From Heterobilharzia americana (lineage: Eukaryota > Platyhelminthes > Trematoda > Strigeidida > Schistosomatidae), in NCBI GenBank assembly GCA_944470555.2, contig OX104129.1, positions 51,617,998-51,681,997 of the forward strand: a stretch of DNA of 64,000 bases, written 5' to 3'. Shown here one piece after another: positions 26,229 through 40,000 of this stretch. A model generated the notes under the pieces. It was not told the DNA's origin. It was given only the letters and a program-made list of their open reading frames with translations, and searched no databases. The stretch's first letter is position 1. Every line of letters begins with the position of its first letter. Made by a program: the position numbers and the translations under genes.

Positions 26229-27676
26229 TTTTTATTAGCAGCATTAAGTCTGCTTAAGGGTTCCACTATGAGAGTCACTTTTGTACGCAAGATTGACGAA
26301 GACATCTTTCTTCCAGACAAAGTGAAGACCAAGAGGTTTCAGTGCTCTGGCTACTTTATACTGGCTAATAAATTGTGATGGTTGGTTGTTTTCCCACAGT
26401 GTATCAGTCAATTTTCTTGTCTTGCATTCCGAAGTATAATTTGTGCACATTCGTTAAATTCAGTCAAACGAGCACTTGTTCAGAACTAGAGAAAAGCTGT
26501 GATGATTCAGATAATGTTCTTCGCCTAAAAAGTTTTACATCTACAGCGCCTACATCTCAGTCAAATGTGATGAGTCAGAATATTTTATTCTAAAAGTAAA
26601 GTCCCACTGAACATGTACAGCCCAACTTGGTGCACCCAAAATCAAAATAACATCCTTGTCTGCAAAATACTTCATTCTATTTACAGAAACTTATATTCTT
26701 GTAATAAACCTCTAATGTTTGCAAATCTTTGGTTCTTAATTGAGCTTCAGTGCCATATCACGTTGTATAGGCTTATTTGTCCAGTACTCCTGATCGCATT
26801 TACAGAAAGGCAAAACACAAAGTGTCTTAAACTTTAGTTATAATCAGAACAACCCAATGGTTGAGCGATTCTGTTGATAACACCTAAAATTACTAAGATC
26901 TTTGAATGGCATTCGTTTTCACTTAGTGCTAACAGTATCCCAAAGATCCTCATTGAGTTATCAGCTTTCTTTATCAGGTTGGTTTTGCAGCAAAGCCACA
27001 AGAATACTTTCATATTAGAACAAACTATTCCTGCTGTGCACATGGATAACTTCCTATAAATACCTAGAAATTGTCTATTTTAAATGCATATTAGAACCTA
27101 CTATCATCGTTCATCTGATTCATTAAGGAAGAATAGTACTTCATTTTCAAAAGGTATTCAAAATCCATAGGTAAACCTCATCTTTTGAAGCACAAACGGT
27201 TTTTCATCCTTATTTTTTTCCCTACAACACCAAGAGGTATAGCTTTTCGACATCTGAGATTAGACATCCTTCATGAATGTCTTTCTTATGCAGGCCAAAC
27301 TCGAAAACATACCTTCCATATGTTACGCACATATCACAACAACGATAGATTAAAAAAACCCGTATGTCGAATTTCAAACATGGCATACAGCCAATAGAGT
27401 ATGTTTGAAAGTGTGTTGGCCTAAGTATAGAAGGAAAACGGTTCATAATTCTTCTTCTAATAGCGTGGGCATGGATAATGTCAGTAGCTTAACTTTAGAG
27501 ATACTTCTGTGCTGTTTCAGAAACTTCAAAACTGGAGGTCCAATGCTGAAACAAAGTGTAATCTTCCCAAAAGTATTCTACTTGAGAAGTTAATACCTTC
27601 TGGGGAACAGGAAGGTGACAGAAACTATACAGCTGAGTGGTATAAGTGCCCAACCATGTCATCTGCAGCTAACTAG
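26229..27676 (+). other. Coding-like segments, possible small or decayed gene
   Basis: Several open pieces with protein-like composition follow each other. At 26229-26366 one reads STMRVTFVRKIDEDIFLPDK after an acceptor 'tttttttattag'. At about 26400-26593 a frame contains SELEKSCDDSDNVLRLKS. At 27231-27361 a frame with LRLDILHECLSYAGQTRK ends in the donor GTATGT at 27362. At 27521-27676, after acceptor 'gctgtttcag', a frame reads KLQNWRSNAETKCNLPKSIL and ends GDRNYTAEWYKCPTMSSAAN with TAG. The last two are phase-compatible across a 159-nt intron. The antisense strand is also open over part of 26244-26450. No domain is recognised, and a decayed gene copy or chance are both possible. Confidence 0.3.
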
Positions 27677-28748
27677 ATCAAAATGATTTGAAATCTATGT
27701 GGCCACTTAGCTCATTTACATAAAGTTTCTTTAAGGGTAGTAAAGGCAGTAGGTGGTTGGACCAACAAAACTAAGCAGACAGGTGAGTGTGGGAAACCTG
27801 CTTAAACAGGACAGTGATGGTAATTACAACTTTTACAAAGGATAAATGAAAGTAGGATATACTAGATATCCTTAGCAGTAATGGCAATATATTGACTGGT
27901 CATGAGAGAGAAACCAGCTTCCTACCAGTTGCTTCCAAGCAACTAACATCTAGTAATGACACAACCTGAAATCTATTTACAGGGTGTTCTGCACTTCAGC
28001 ACTTTGCTTTATGACGACAGTCAGCAAGAACTATCTTAAGTCTTAAGTTAATTAGCGTACTTAAGTTGATAAACAACATTACATGCACGCTGACCTGTAG
28101 AATAAGTACTGGCTTGCACTTTCTCTAGCCGGTTAATTAAAATCACCAAAACTTCTAACCCAAAGTGTAAATAGTTTACGCTACAGTTCTACTGTTCTTC
28201 ATGTTTCTTACCAAAGCATAAGGCAGCCTTCCGACAAATGCGTTTAACACTTACGTGACAGAAAACCAGACCGTAACAACTTTCAATGCTTATTCCCAGA
28301 TAGTCCAGTAAATGCCTTAATAATATTATAAGTTTGATGATAAATCTTGAACAGATTTCCTGTATTGGTAACGAGAAATCTCTTCATATAAACAGTGGAA
28401 TTAATTATTTCATCATTGTTTACACATATTTGTCTCCTACGTTTGCTTGAGAGTATCAGCTTTTAAATTAGCCGTGAAAATGAAGTATTTAGACTAAAAA
28501 ATGTTTATATCTTATTTCCATCTTAAAAGGAAGAGGATACTAGGAGAAAACTTTGGCATATAGACATATGCCTGTGGCCAAATATACACATATAAACACA
28601 GGCAAAAAAACGAATACTTTCGTCTTATTTCTATGCATGTATGCGTAAATGTAAGTCTTTATAAAAATGTATACAACCGTCAGCTACTCAATATGCTACA
28701 CGCTAACAACTATTCTTTTCCTTCTTCATCATATAATTGATACTCATA
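27677..28748. other. Intergenic stretch downstream of the coiled-coil gene
   Basis: No gene is seen between the possible plus-strand exon and the polyadenylation signal of the minus-strand gene. Confidence 0.45.
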
Positions 28749-28754
28749 TTTATT
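28749..28754 (-). promoter_or_regulatory. Polyadenylation signal AATAAA
   Basis: A minus-strand AATAAA lies 36 nt after the TGA stop of the coiled-coil gene. It implies a very short 3' UTR. It is the nearest downstream match and is well placed. Confidence 0.6.
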
Positions 28755-28789
28755 TTACGCTTGACGCTTGTTTTAAATTTGGTAACATG

Positions 28790-29056
28790 TCATGTTGATA
28801 AAGCGGGTAGATGAAAACCATCTTGACATTTACCATTCATATAAAGATGTTGTTCGGATCGTTGTCTAGGCTGACTACATTCGTGAGTCGAAGATGTAGC
28901 TGAGATAGATTTAGGCTCAGAAACAGCTAGCACCGTCGCCGATGGGGATGATGATGATGTTGATAAAGATACATTATCTGGAATTGAAGCCTGTTTAATA
29001 CTCACAGAAATCTCTGGTAATAATTGATTTCCCTCTGATAATTTGCCACCATTTAC
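28790..29056 (-). CDS. Coiled-coil gene, terminal exon
   Basis: The acceptor is 'tttctttacag' before 29056, and the entry phase is 0, matching the previous exon. The exon codes 88 residues, starting VNGGKLSEGNQLLPEI, then TGA at 28792-28790. A Ser run (STSSSSPSATV) is encoded by simple TCA/TCC repeats. It contains no coiled coil and looks disordered. The polyadenylation signal follows within 40 nt. Confidence 0.85.
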   Translation of the reverse strand, partial: VNGGKLSEGNQLLPEISVSIKQASIPDNVSLSTSSSSPSATVLAVSEPKSISATSSTHECSQPRQRSEQHLYMNGKCQDGFHLPALST

Positions 29057-32000
29057 CTGTAAAGAAAAAACCGAAAACGGAAATTTACTTGGTTAACTTA
29101 TTGTTACCACTGGAAAGCAAAAGCTGAAATAAATGAGGTCATTTAATATCATCAGAAAAGCTTTGATTTCAAACGATTTTTTCATGCGAACGACGATCAG
29201 CTGAAAACGTAGCTTAGATTTAAGTGGAATTCAAATCCATCCCATGCGAATATTATCAACCACACCTCCTAAAGTCTGATGTTAAAGGGATAAGAAATAA
29301 TTTAACTCTCATTGATTGTAGTTAACTTTGAGTATTTCAATCTTTAAACCCTATCATGTGAATTTAAATCAAAGATCCAAGTAATTCTCTTTGTTAACTG
29401 CAATCTTTTCGTGAAGGATTGAATATAAGCTGCAGTTTTAAACTTCAAAGAATGACTAAATTTTTCATCTCCGTTTAAGAAAAAAAGTTTCTAACCAAAA
29501 CTATTTCTACTAAGCACAATGATGATCACAGACAGATTGAAAAACAGTTAGTCTACGAATAGTAACCCATATCACCTTGTCTACTTCTCATATTAACTGG
29601 AACTCAATCATGAACGTCAATTAGGTTGACTTTCCACTACATTTCACTTTTCTCGATATAGTATCATTAGAAACCCCTAAATACAATAGATGCCAAGTGA
29701 TCACTCCAGTCATATAACTTACTACTGGGCTATTCAAGATGCCTATAATTACAAACAAACAGGAAATTAAGACAAAGAAGGTCCCATAGCTTGCTTTAAA
29801 CTTCCTACCATTTAGTAATTATCCCAAAAGAACTGAAGAAATACTGACTGCATTAAAAATTCCAAGATATTCACAAAGCCTTTTAACTTTACATTTACGT
29901 GAGTGATAGTGTCCAGAATAAATGTACCATCCAACAGCCAACTGCGAAACTAATGAAGCAGACTCAAAGCTAAATACTAGCAGCTAGTCTAGTTTTGCTG
30001 CTATATTTTAGGGTGTACAACCCCATTATAAGGACAATTTGAATACAGTAACGTCTTGAGAAAGAATTTATTGACTCTTAAAACTGAAGGCATTACCTAT
30101 CTCACCGTTTGTCGGGAATAATTTATTTCTACTGACAATTAGTTTTTATCAGGAAAACTTATAATTTGCCTATCTAGTTTTCATGATGGATTATGGGGTT
30201 TCAACATTTTAAATGAAGAGATTTCATCCTCAGGGTGGCACATATCACACAGTTGCAAACATCTGCCAACCATTACGTCCTGAATTTTAAAGTCTTATGC
30301 ACCTACAGCTGTCTTGTTTGTCATTCGCATGTTAAAGTTGTCTAACAATTCAGACTCCTAACAGTGACACTTCAGAAGATAATTGAAACTCATAATAAGT
30401 TCAAATGTGTCATACTCTGTGGGTATTAACTTACTTTCAATGGTTCACAGTAACACCCTAACAAACGTTGGTGTAATTCATGTATCTTCGATTTCAAAAT
30501 ATTTTGTGCCAAAGTAAATTCAGTTCGCTGTTTTGTTCTTATATTTTCATAGCGTTGTTTTAAAGTCTGTAATTCATAGTTGAAATTGGTTCTTATTTCT
30601 TCTGTTTTCAAACTGTAGATAAATGAGGCAATCAAATATGAGTTAAATAAATATGAATTTGATGTTGGTTTAATATTTTCTGAGCTTTGGTATTTTGTCG
30701 TAGACATTTCATCACTAAACTTTTTGGCATCTTCCAAACTAACTTCGTAAAAACTTAGTGCTGAGGATGTCACGACAAATGTCCATAAAAAAATCGATAC
30801 TTAGACAATACTGAACCACCATCAGCCTTATCCAGAGGTACATATATTTTCTATCAGTTTGTGTATTCCTAGACAGTTTCATTGAGACCATCGAGTGTTT
30901 TGATGAGGCAGTATGTATATAACGAAGTGGCTATCAGTTCTGTAAAGCACCAGGTTTACAGACAGCTGGAAAGTATTAGAATTCACCTTCGTAACTAGGT
31001 TATTTTATTGAAAAATTATATTTTCCAAACGAAATCAAGAAATATTACTGCTTGTTGTAGTAATTACTAGGGTGAACTTTGTAACCGGCTGTCAGCTGTT
31101 ATAATTCGGTTCCAAATCAATTGAAAGTATGGAGCTTACATATTCTTTCTAGACGACAATATGAGCACTAAATTCAGCACTCTTTTTAATCGATGATGTC
31201 ACATGGTGACTCCACCTTTGTATTGGAAATAAATGTGCTTGCTATCCTCGTACCACAAGCATATTCTACACTAATTTAAAAGTAGTTGAAAACAAACCGC
31301 ACTTTGAAGTGATATACTGGTCATTAATAAATTTACAGTACAACAGATCATTATGTAATGTTGCTGTACGTGTTTTGCTAAGGTTTTGACAACTGTTATG
31401 TAAAAATTCAAACTCAACGTAATGGAATAAAATATTCAACATTTCATGTACAGGATCACACTGAGGAAATGTACTGACATACATTCATTCAAGTAGCCAA
31501 CGAACTCATTCCAAATCATTCTTCTTTATTTACTTCTCTGCAGGTAAACTGCCCACAGAGTCATTCCAAGTGGTTGGTGTCGAACTGGTAATCACCTGTT
31601 GCTGTGTTAGTCTGAATTCAAACCACACAGACTGAATATATGTCTTGTCCTAGTCTTTAGATCCCCTTGTCAAGTTGTTACCAGTTTGTGACATCACCCC
31701 TTATCATATCAGTCTACCAGTCACGTGCTATTCAACTAAACCAGAGATGACAAGCATACTTATTTGACGCTTTCAGACAACAGAGTTTAAATAGTATTTC
31801 AATGAGTCGAAACTTCACTTGTCCCCATTTTCCGCAATCCACTTTTAAGTACTACCTGGTACTGAATCCAAATAAACCAAAAGTATAATGTATGTTGGTA
31901 GTACTATGTGGATGTGAATCATTTCATGGTGGAAATCACTGGTGCGAAATTCCTAGACTTCAAAGTCAAGGGAGAAGAAAAATACAAAACGTGAGTGCTC

Positions 32001-34048
32001 ATGATTATCACCTTTCCCAAGCAACGGATGATCATGATAGCTGTCACAGTCCACAATAATAGAAGAAAACCTCCAGTGACTCTCTTGCTTTTGTTAGTTA
32101 GCGAGAAGAAATGAATTCACATCAGTGGCTGCCTACAAGGGGACAAAAAAATGCAAATATGCGCCCGTTAATTTCTGAATCTTTCTACCTAATTATAGGT
32201 TAACTCCATCTAAGACAGACCAAGAAATGACTAGATAACTAGAGGGAAATTTTAAAATGCATAGGTTTTATTACAGGTTGAACTACATTATCACAAACTG
32301 GTCCTGTGATGTAATACAAGGATAGATTGATTAACATTTGACCATATGAGATAGCCATCGTTTAGCAGATCAGTATTGATACCAGGTGATGATTGAAGGT
32401 GAAATAAAATTTGGGCTGTGGCAGGATCGAAAAGGCTACCACTGGGTTTCTAGCCTGGTACTCTATTAACTGAGGTACAAGACCCGACTGCTGGCTAGAT
32501 TTTTATTTCACCTCAATCACCAATAGTTTCGGCCGGTGATACTTTGATATTTGTTACTTCCAAAAGAGATGAAGACATAACTAATAAATGTATGATAAAC
32601 ACTTCGTCCACACATCTCTTGTAAAAGTCTAGCCTCCCAATAGTTTGTGCAAGACTACTGTTTCTCGTTGCAATACCAGATCTCTGTCAACAGACCTCAC
32701 TGTTGAAAAGAAACTGAACACTTAGCGTGCACCTAAGCTTGAGTCCCTTCAATTAAGATCCCAATATCACTACATTAACATCCTGTTGTCAGCATAGTTG
32801 CATACAAATTATATTGTTTATTTTAAAGTAAGGTATTGCAGCTAGAGAGAAAACATTTAAGGAAAAATTGACCTTCCTAGAAGAGCTTAAACCACTCGTA
32901 GTTATCAGTAGTTTATCCTTTCACCAGGATCACTGGCTGAGGTAATGTATTGTTGAAGTAAAGAAGTAAGAATGTGAACTGAATACTAAGTAATTATACC
33001 ACAGTAAATGCCTTATGTGACAGCAATATTTTAAGAAGTATAGAATGAACAACAAAGATGACTAAGTGCCTCTTTTGCATATGGTTTGGAAAACTCATCT
33101 AATGGCATAGTGTAGTATGTTGCCCGTGCGAATGTCTATAATCAGCAGAAATATTGCGACTGAAAGAAACAATTATAGACTATTATTTTTAACGCACCTT
33201 GTTGCTAAATTTAGATATTACCATCATTTATGTTTGTATTTCTGCTTATCTTTCAATAAATATGATTATTTTCCAGGAAAACTACTACCTGGTAAGTAGT
33301 ACGATCTCTGAGTCGCATTACTTTGCTTTTTTGTCCACAGGCAAATTTACTCAACACTATTAGTAATACAGCAAGAGCGATTTCATAATATTCACATTAT
33401 TTTAAGCCGTCCTCTTGATCATGAGAAATGCTAAAAATATGATACATTTTTAGTTTGCTGAAGCTGACTTTCCTAGCGGCTAATAATTATGTTGGTGTTA
33501 ACGTTTTCTGTCTTAATTATTAGACATAATATCTAGGGTAGAAAACCACATCCAAAATCCAGCAACTGTACCATGCCAGTGCTTACAGTAAATAAAAGTA
33601 TCTGAATGATAAACTCTGTGATTTTCATTCCACATTAGAGAGTGCAACACAGTGTTACCCTACAAGGAAGGCACATCAGAAACTTTGCGTAGGATACTCA
33701 ACAAAGCTGGTATTAGGGTGGCATTTAAACCTACAAACTCACTCAGAAATAAATTTTTTAGCCTTAAACATCCAAAAGAATCAATCAAGTAAAATAAACT
33801 AGTCTATCAAATTGAATGCAATGACTGTTAGATCAAGTACATAGGTCAAACTAGTCGGCAGGGTCATTTAGAATAGCCGAACGTAGGAATATAACTAAAT
33901 ATAGAATATACAATCGGTGGAGGGGTGGTGGTATTTGTTCAGGTGGAAGAGATAGGAAATGGGTCACCAAATAAGGAGGAATGAACTGATGATAAGTGGT
34001 GAGATAAGCGACAATTTATTATTATTATTACCATTATTATTATTATTA

Positions 34049-34099
<51 letters not shown>

Positions 34100-37000
34100 G
34101 TCCCTTGGGTTCCTAGTGGGACATAGGGCTTCAGTAGCACGTCTCCAGCGACCTCTGTTCTCTGAGATCTTTTGAACCTGGTCCCACGACAGCCCACAAG
34201 CTCTCATTTCCTCCTCGCACGATCTCCTCCATGTCACCCTTGCCTCGGACACCCAACTCGTCGCTTCCCATAGGGATTCCACTCGAGTAACTGGCCTGAC
34301 GCGTGATGTCCTCAGTCGGCCTTCTCAGTGCATGCCCAATCCATCTCCACTTCTTCCTGCATATTTGTTAAGCGATAGCTTCTTGGTTGGTTCCTTCCAA
34401 GAGCTCCTTGTTGCTTATTCTGACTATTCTGGCCATCTGATCTTTAGTAGCAAGCGTAAGCAGTTGTTGATGAATGTCTGTAGTTTATTGGAAATGCCTT
34501 TCGTGACGCGCCAAGTCTCTGAACCATACAGGAGCACTGACTTGACGTTGGTGTTGAAAATCCGTATCTTGTTCCGCATGCTGAGTGCAGAAGATCTCCA
34601 CACTGGTTTCAGGCTAATGAACGCCTGTCTTGCTTTTCCGATTCTGACTTTGACGTCCTCGTCCGTCCCGCCTGTAGTTGAAACGGTGCTTCCGAGATAA
34701 GTGAAGGAGGTTACTTCCTTCAAGTTTCTCCCGTTGACGGTGATTTGAGTTTGTTGTTGTTGTTGATGGTGGTGGTGCGGTATCTTCATCACTTCTGTCT
34801 TCTCTATATTCACCTGAAGTCCCGTCTTCGCTGCCTCTTCTGTCAACTTGTTAGTTTTTGCCTGCAGATCTTCAAGTTTATGTGACATTAGGCACAAGTC
34901 ATCGGCGAAATCCAAGTCTTCTAGGTTCTTTTCCGTCGTCCAGTGTATCCCCCTCTTCTCGCTGCCTACTGTTTGCTGCATGATCCAGTCCACCACAATA
35001 AGGAATATCATGGGGGATAGTAGACAACCTTGTTTCACTCCTGTCTTTACTTCAAAATCATCACTGAGCTTCCCATTGTGAACTACTTGGCATGTGGCAT
35101 GCGTCTTCATATAGTTGTTGAATGAGGCTGATAAAGGTTTGCGGTACTCCGTAGTATTGAAGCAGTTTCCAAATTACTTCTCGGTCGACGCTGTCAAAGG
35201 CCTTCTCAAAGTCGATGAAGTTGAGGCAGAGAGCTGATTGCCATTCTACGCTCTGTTCTATGATGATGCGAAGCGTTGCAATTTGGTCTGCACATGATTT
35301 GTACTTCCTGAAGCCTGCCTGTTCCGGTCGTAGTTTTGAGTCCAGTGCATCTTTAAGCCTCTCCAGGATGATGCGGCTTAATATTTTACTTGGGGTGGAC
35401 AGGAGAGTGATTCCGCGCCAGTTCTTGCAAGCACTGAGGTCTCCTTTCTTCGGCAGTTTGACAAGGTAACCCTTTTTCCAATCACTAGCCAGGTACCTTC
35501 TCTTCACTCCACACCTTCTGCAATAGTGGTGTGGTGTGAGCATGTCCGCTGTTGTCTCTGCATCTGTTCTCAAAGCTTCTGGTGGGATCCCATCTGGTCC
35601 TGCTGCTTTCCCGCATTTCAGTAGCTTTATGGCGTTCAGGACTTCCATTTTCGTTGGGGGATTTATGTTCACTTGTAATTCAGCGTTTGCAGGTGGTATT
35701 TCTGGACGAAGTGCAGGTGATGGTCGATTCAAGAGCTTCTTGAAGTGGTCGGCCCATCGTTTCCTCTGTTTCTCTTCTTTCATAATTAAATTTCCTTCAT
35801 CATCTTTTATTGGTTTCATCTGTGTTGGTCTCTTCCCAGATAGCAACCTGGTTATTTGATACAATGTCATCAGGTCTCTATCTCTCCCACCTGCAGCCTG
35901 TTCTGCTTCACTTGCCAGTGTTTCGCAGAAGTGTCTTTTGTCTTTCCGTGCACTCTTCTTCAGCTCTTTGTCCAGTGCAGTGTTTTATACATTGTGCTCA
36001 GTTCCTCTTGTCGTTGAGCATCCTTGCACTGGTTTATCTTCTGCTTCACCATCACCATCTTCCTCTCCCTGCTCTGTCAGCTTCCAGGTATCCGTCGAGA
36101 TCCATTCCTTGTTTTCTTTCTTCTTCCTTCTTAATACGGTTGTGCAGGTTTCTTTCCACATAGCTTTCAAAGACTTCCAGTGTTCTTCCACACAGGTATC
36201 TTCACGGATGTTCCTCGATGTCTCCCATTTTGTCTTGATGGCTGGCCGACGTGAAGATCTCCTTTGTAGTTTCATCCTTCAGTTCAGTTTTCGAGTGTTG
36301 TACTTGAACTGAGGTCTATCACCAGCTTCCTTGAAGGCTTTCAACTTGATTTGGAAGGTTCCTTGCACTAGATGGTGAGTGGTCTGAACCTACATCTGCT
36401 CCTCTTCTTGACCTTGTGTTAAGTAGACTGCGTCTCCACTTTCTTGAGATTGAGATAAGGTCGATTTGGTTTTTAGTGTGTCCATCTGGTGAAATCCATG
36501 TCACTTTGTGGATATCTTTGTGCCTGAACACACTGCCTCCAATCACCAAATCGTTGAATGCGCAGAATTCTGCAAACAATTCTCCATTCTCATTCATTTC
36601 ACCTAGCGCCTCTCGACCCATGATTAGTTCTCTTCCCGTGTTGTCCCCTCCCAGTTTGGCATTCATGTCGCCCCACCCATTAGAATTTTGACATCGCCAA
36701 CTGACGTCTTGTCCAGTGTTGATTGCAGTTGTCTGTAGAATTCCTCCTTTTTCTCTTGCTTTGCATTATTTGTAGGTGCATAACATTGTATGATTGTGAC
36801 CTTTCTTCCTTTTGAGTTGAATCTTGCTGTCATGATCCTGAAAGAGGAGATTGGTTCCCACTGCATGAGAGCCTTCGATGCTCTTGAGGACATCATGATA
36901 GCCACTCCATAACTCAGTGTGCTCGTGGTTGGCGTCTGGGTGACCGGAGTAGATTATTGATTCTCCAGTTGACAGTTTGGAGAGTCCACTCCCATTCCAT

Positions 37001-40000
37001 CTGCTTTCGCAAATCCCAAGCACTTCGATGTTATACCTTCTCATCTCCTTTGCAATCTGGGCTGCCTTACTGGGTTCAAACATCGTACGGACATTCCATG
37101 TCCCCACGTTTACTTTCGCTTTCATCGAGAGAAGACACATCGGGCAATTGGCTTCCCGAAGGCAGGCTTTCACCAACTGGCATCATTTCGCCTCTCCGAT
37201 TCCAGCGGGGAATAAGTTTGTTTTCATTTTTTATATTTTGTTTGTGCTTTGAAGTTTCTTTAGCGGTTAGATTTGTTTTCCGAGGTAGGGTTGCTAGCCC
37301 TATGCCCAACCTTCCCCCTTTACCCGGGCTTAGGACCGGCTAGTAACTAGTAAACTAGTTAACCAGGCGACAACCAACCGACAATTGCTGTCAAAGAATT
37401 GTAAAACGGTGATAATTAAGCTGAAACGTGTACAATAGGTCAATGATTAAGGAATGAATTGATATTAAAGAGTGAATATGGTTCAAGTGTTGTCAATGAA
37501 GTGAAAATTGGTGATAATGGTGATAATAGAAGAGAAGTATATCAGAGTGAAGCGAAGTGAACTGAAATTGACAAAATCAACAAAATGGTTTGTTAAGGCC
37601 AAGGTAGAGAAAGTGGTTTCACAAAACGTTTTTGAATGCAAAGTTTCGGTTTTTGTTCATGTAGTGTAGCTAATGCTTCAGCTGCGCATAAGTGATGGAA
37701 GCGTAAACCTTTGGAGTAGTTCAATTTAACTTTGTAAATTATTTTGAAGGATGAATCAGATGTGATAAAGAAGAGATGTGAAGATGTAAGAATCAAATTA
37801 CTGGAAAGTTTTAAAACTGCTGAGTCACAAGACAATTTTCCAGATGCACCAGGGAGATACGTGTTTAACCACTCCAGCATAACTCTATCAAACACTCAGT
37901 TACAGATTTTGTCTTTGGGACCAAAGTTATGTTGTGCTTCATCTAAAACCAGAGAACTTGACACAAAAGTGCAATTTGAAAATCTTATCAGCCAGACTAG
38001 AGACTTAATCCCGACGTCCACCGAAAGCTTCAAACTTTTCAAATCCACATTATTACATTGCTGCTATCAATATTTGAAAACACTATGCCGACAATGAGGT
38101 ATTATCTCCAAAGAGCACAAAACACAATTGAAAATACTACTAAACAACAAGGATATTATAATTGTACGCCCAGACAAAGGATCGGGTATTGTGGTTTTGG
38201 ATCGGTCAGACTATATTGATAAACTATGCCTAATTCTCAGCGATGACAATAAATTTCTAAAATCCAGAGATCAGAAGGATAGAACAGAAGATGTTGAAAA
38301 TCAAATATCGAAAACCTTAAGAAAATTGAAAGACTAATCTTTAATTACCCCAGATATGTATGAGCAGCTTAGACCCTCCGGTTCAAACATGCTGCGTTTA
38401 TATGGTCTGCCGAAGCTGCAGACTTCCACTTCGTCCAGTACTTGATATGCCTAATTCATCTTATCACTCATTAGCAAAGTGGCTTGCAAAAATGCTTGAA
38501 CCGGTGAGATTAAGTCTATGCAAGTAAAGTCTTCCCGACACATTTGGTTTTGTTCACTGCATCGGAGATATCAATGTAATGGGTTAGCGTATGATATCGC
38601 TTGATGTTTGTTCTTTATTTACCAATGTTCCACTTGTTTAAACCGTTTGTTATCTATGTGATTACATTGATTCTAATAATATTAACATTGTATTACCTAC
38701 GAGCCACCTAAAAGAAGTAATATTAAGATGTACGTCTAATGTACAGTTTAGATTCAATTATATAAATTATAATCAGACGGACGGCGTTGCAATGCGGTCT
38801 CCACTAGGCCCTGTTCTGGCCGATATCTATATGGCAAAGCTTGAAAACGGGACCCTTAAAGAAATAATTTCGGAACTTTATTTGTATAAAATGTACATGG
38901 ACGACACTTTTCTTATTTGCGACGAAATCTGTTCAGTGGACGAGCTGTTCAGACGCTTCAGTGATTGTCACCCGTCCGTTAAATTCACTGTAGAAGGAGA
39001 GTTAAACTCATCGTTCCACTTTCTAGACATAAGGCTAAAGAGAAGGGATGATGGCTTTATACAACGGTCAGTCTATCGAAAACCAACTTGGACTGATCAG
39101 TTCACTAACTTTTATAGTTGGATAACGCTTAGTTGTAAGAGAAATCTCATTCACTCACTGTGTTCCAGAAGCTATAAGATATGTCCAGAAGATACGGTGG
39201 ATGTTGAAATCGAACCTCTCAGAACAATACTATCTAATAACGGATAAGCTGAGAGATTTATTGATAAGAATCTGAAGAAACGAACCACTCACCATCCCAT
39301 TAGAGTCCCTAAGAAAATTTTAACCACGAATCTAGAATTCAAAGGAGACACCACAGCGGAAGTTATGAAAAATCGTCTGTCAAGATGTATCAACAGTAGC
39401 TTCTATGCTGCCAGACTGAAATTGATATTCTCCAGCCGCCGTCTGATTCGTCAATGCGTGAAGGATAGGCTTCCACTTATGTCCACTTCTATGTGTGTCT
39501 ACAACTTCACATGCTCCTGTGGAGCTGACTATACTGGACGTTGTAAGCGGGCCCTCCGAAAACGTGTTGCTGAACACTACCCGGTTTGGCTTACCAGAGG
39601 CGAGCAAAGGAAAACGACTTCATCCATATGTGAACACCTTGTTGAATGTGGACAATCAGCACCCCGAGATTCATCCTTCAAAATAATTTACAAAGTTAAA
39701 TTGAACTACTCCAAAGGTTTACGCTTCCATCACTTATGCGCAGCTGAAGCATTAGCTACACTACATGAACAAAAACCGAAACTTTGCATTCAAAAACGTT
39801 TTGTGAAACCACTTTCTCTACCTTGGCCTTAACAAACCATTTTGTTGATTTTGTCAATTTCAGTTCACTTCGCTTCACTCTGATATACTTCTCTTCTATT
39901 ATCACCATTATCACCAATTTTCACTTCATTGACAACACTTGAACCATATTCACTCTTTAATATCAATTCATTCCTTAATCATTGACCTATTGTACACGTT

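Larger units (their letters stand above)
34015..37378 (-). mobile_element. RTE-type LINE, copy B (near full length)
   Basis: Read on the minus strand, the 5' end is near 37372 (gttgtcgcctggttaact) and the 3' end is an (AAT)n tail at plus 34016-34099. The apurinic-type endonuclease and RT are both present. The insertion is inside the 5' arm of a PLE and is flanked by the 6-bp duplication CGACAA (34009-34014 and 37379-37384). Few breaks are visible, so this is the youngest LINE in the window. The RTE/SR2-like assignment rests on the endonuclease-RT order and the short simple-repeat tail; no database was consulted. Confidence 0.88.

Noticed and set aside
30613..30773. Upstream part of the open frame at the penultimate exon
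   Set aside because: It precedes a good acceptor (ctacag) whose use gives the right phase with the 42838 exon.
33964..34197. Minus-strand frame with a long poly-Asn run
   Set aside because: It is only translation of the (AAT)n tail and the LINE 3' end.
35536..36312. Long plus-strand frames of 107-124 codons over LINE copy B
   Set aside because: They are antisense to the minus-strand LINE coding region, where the real RT and endonuclease motifs lie.
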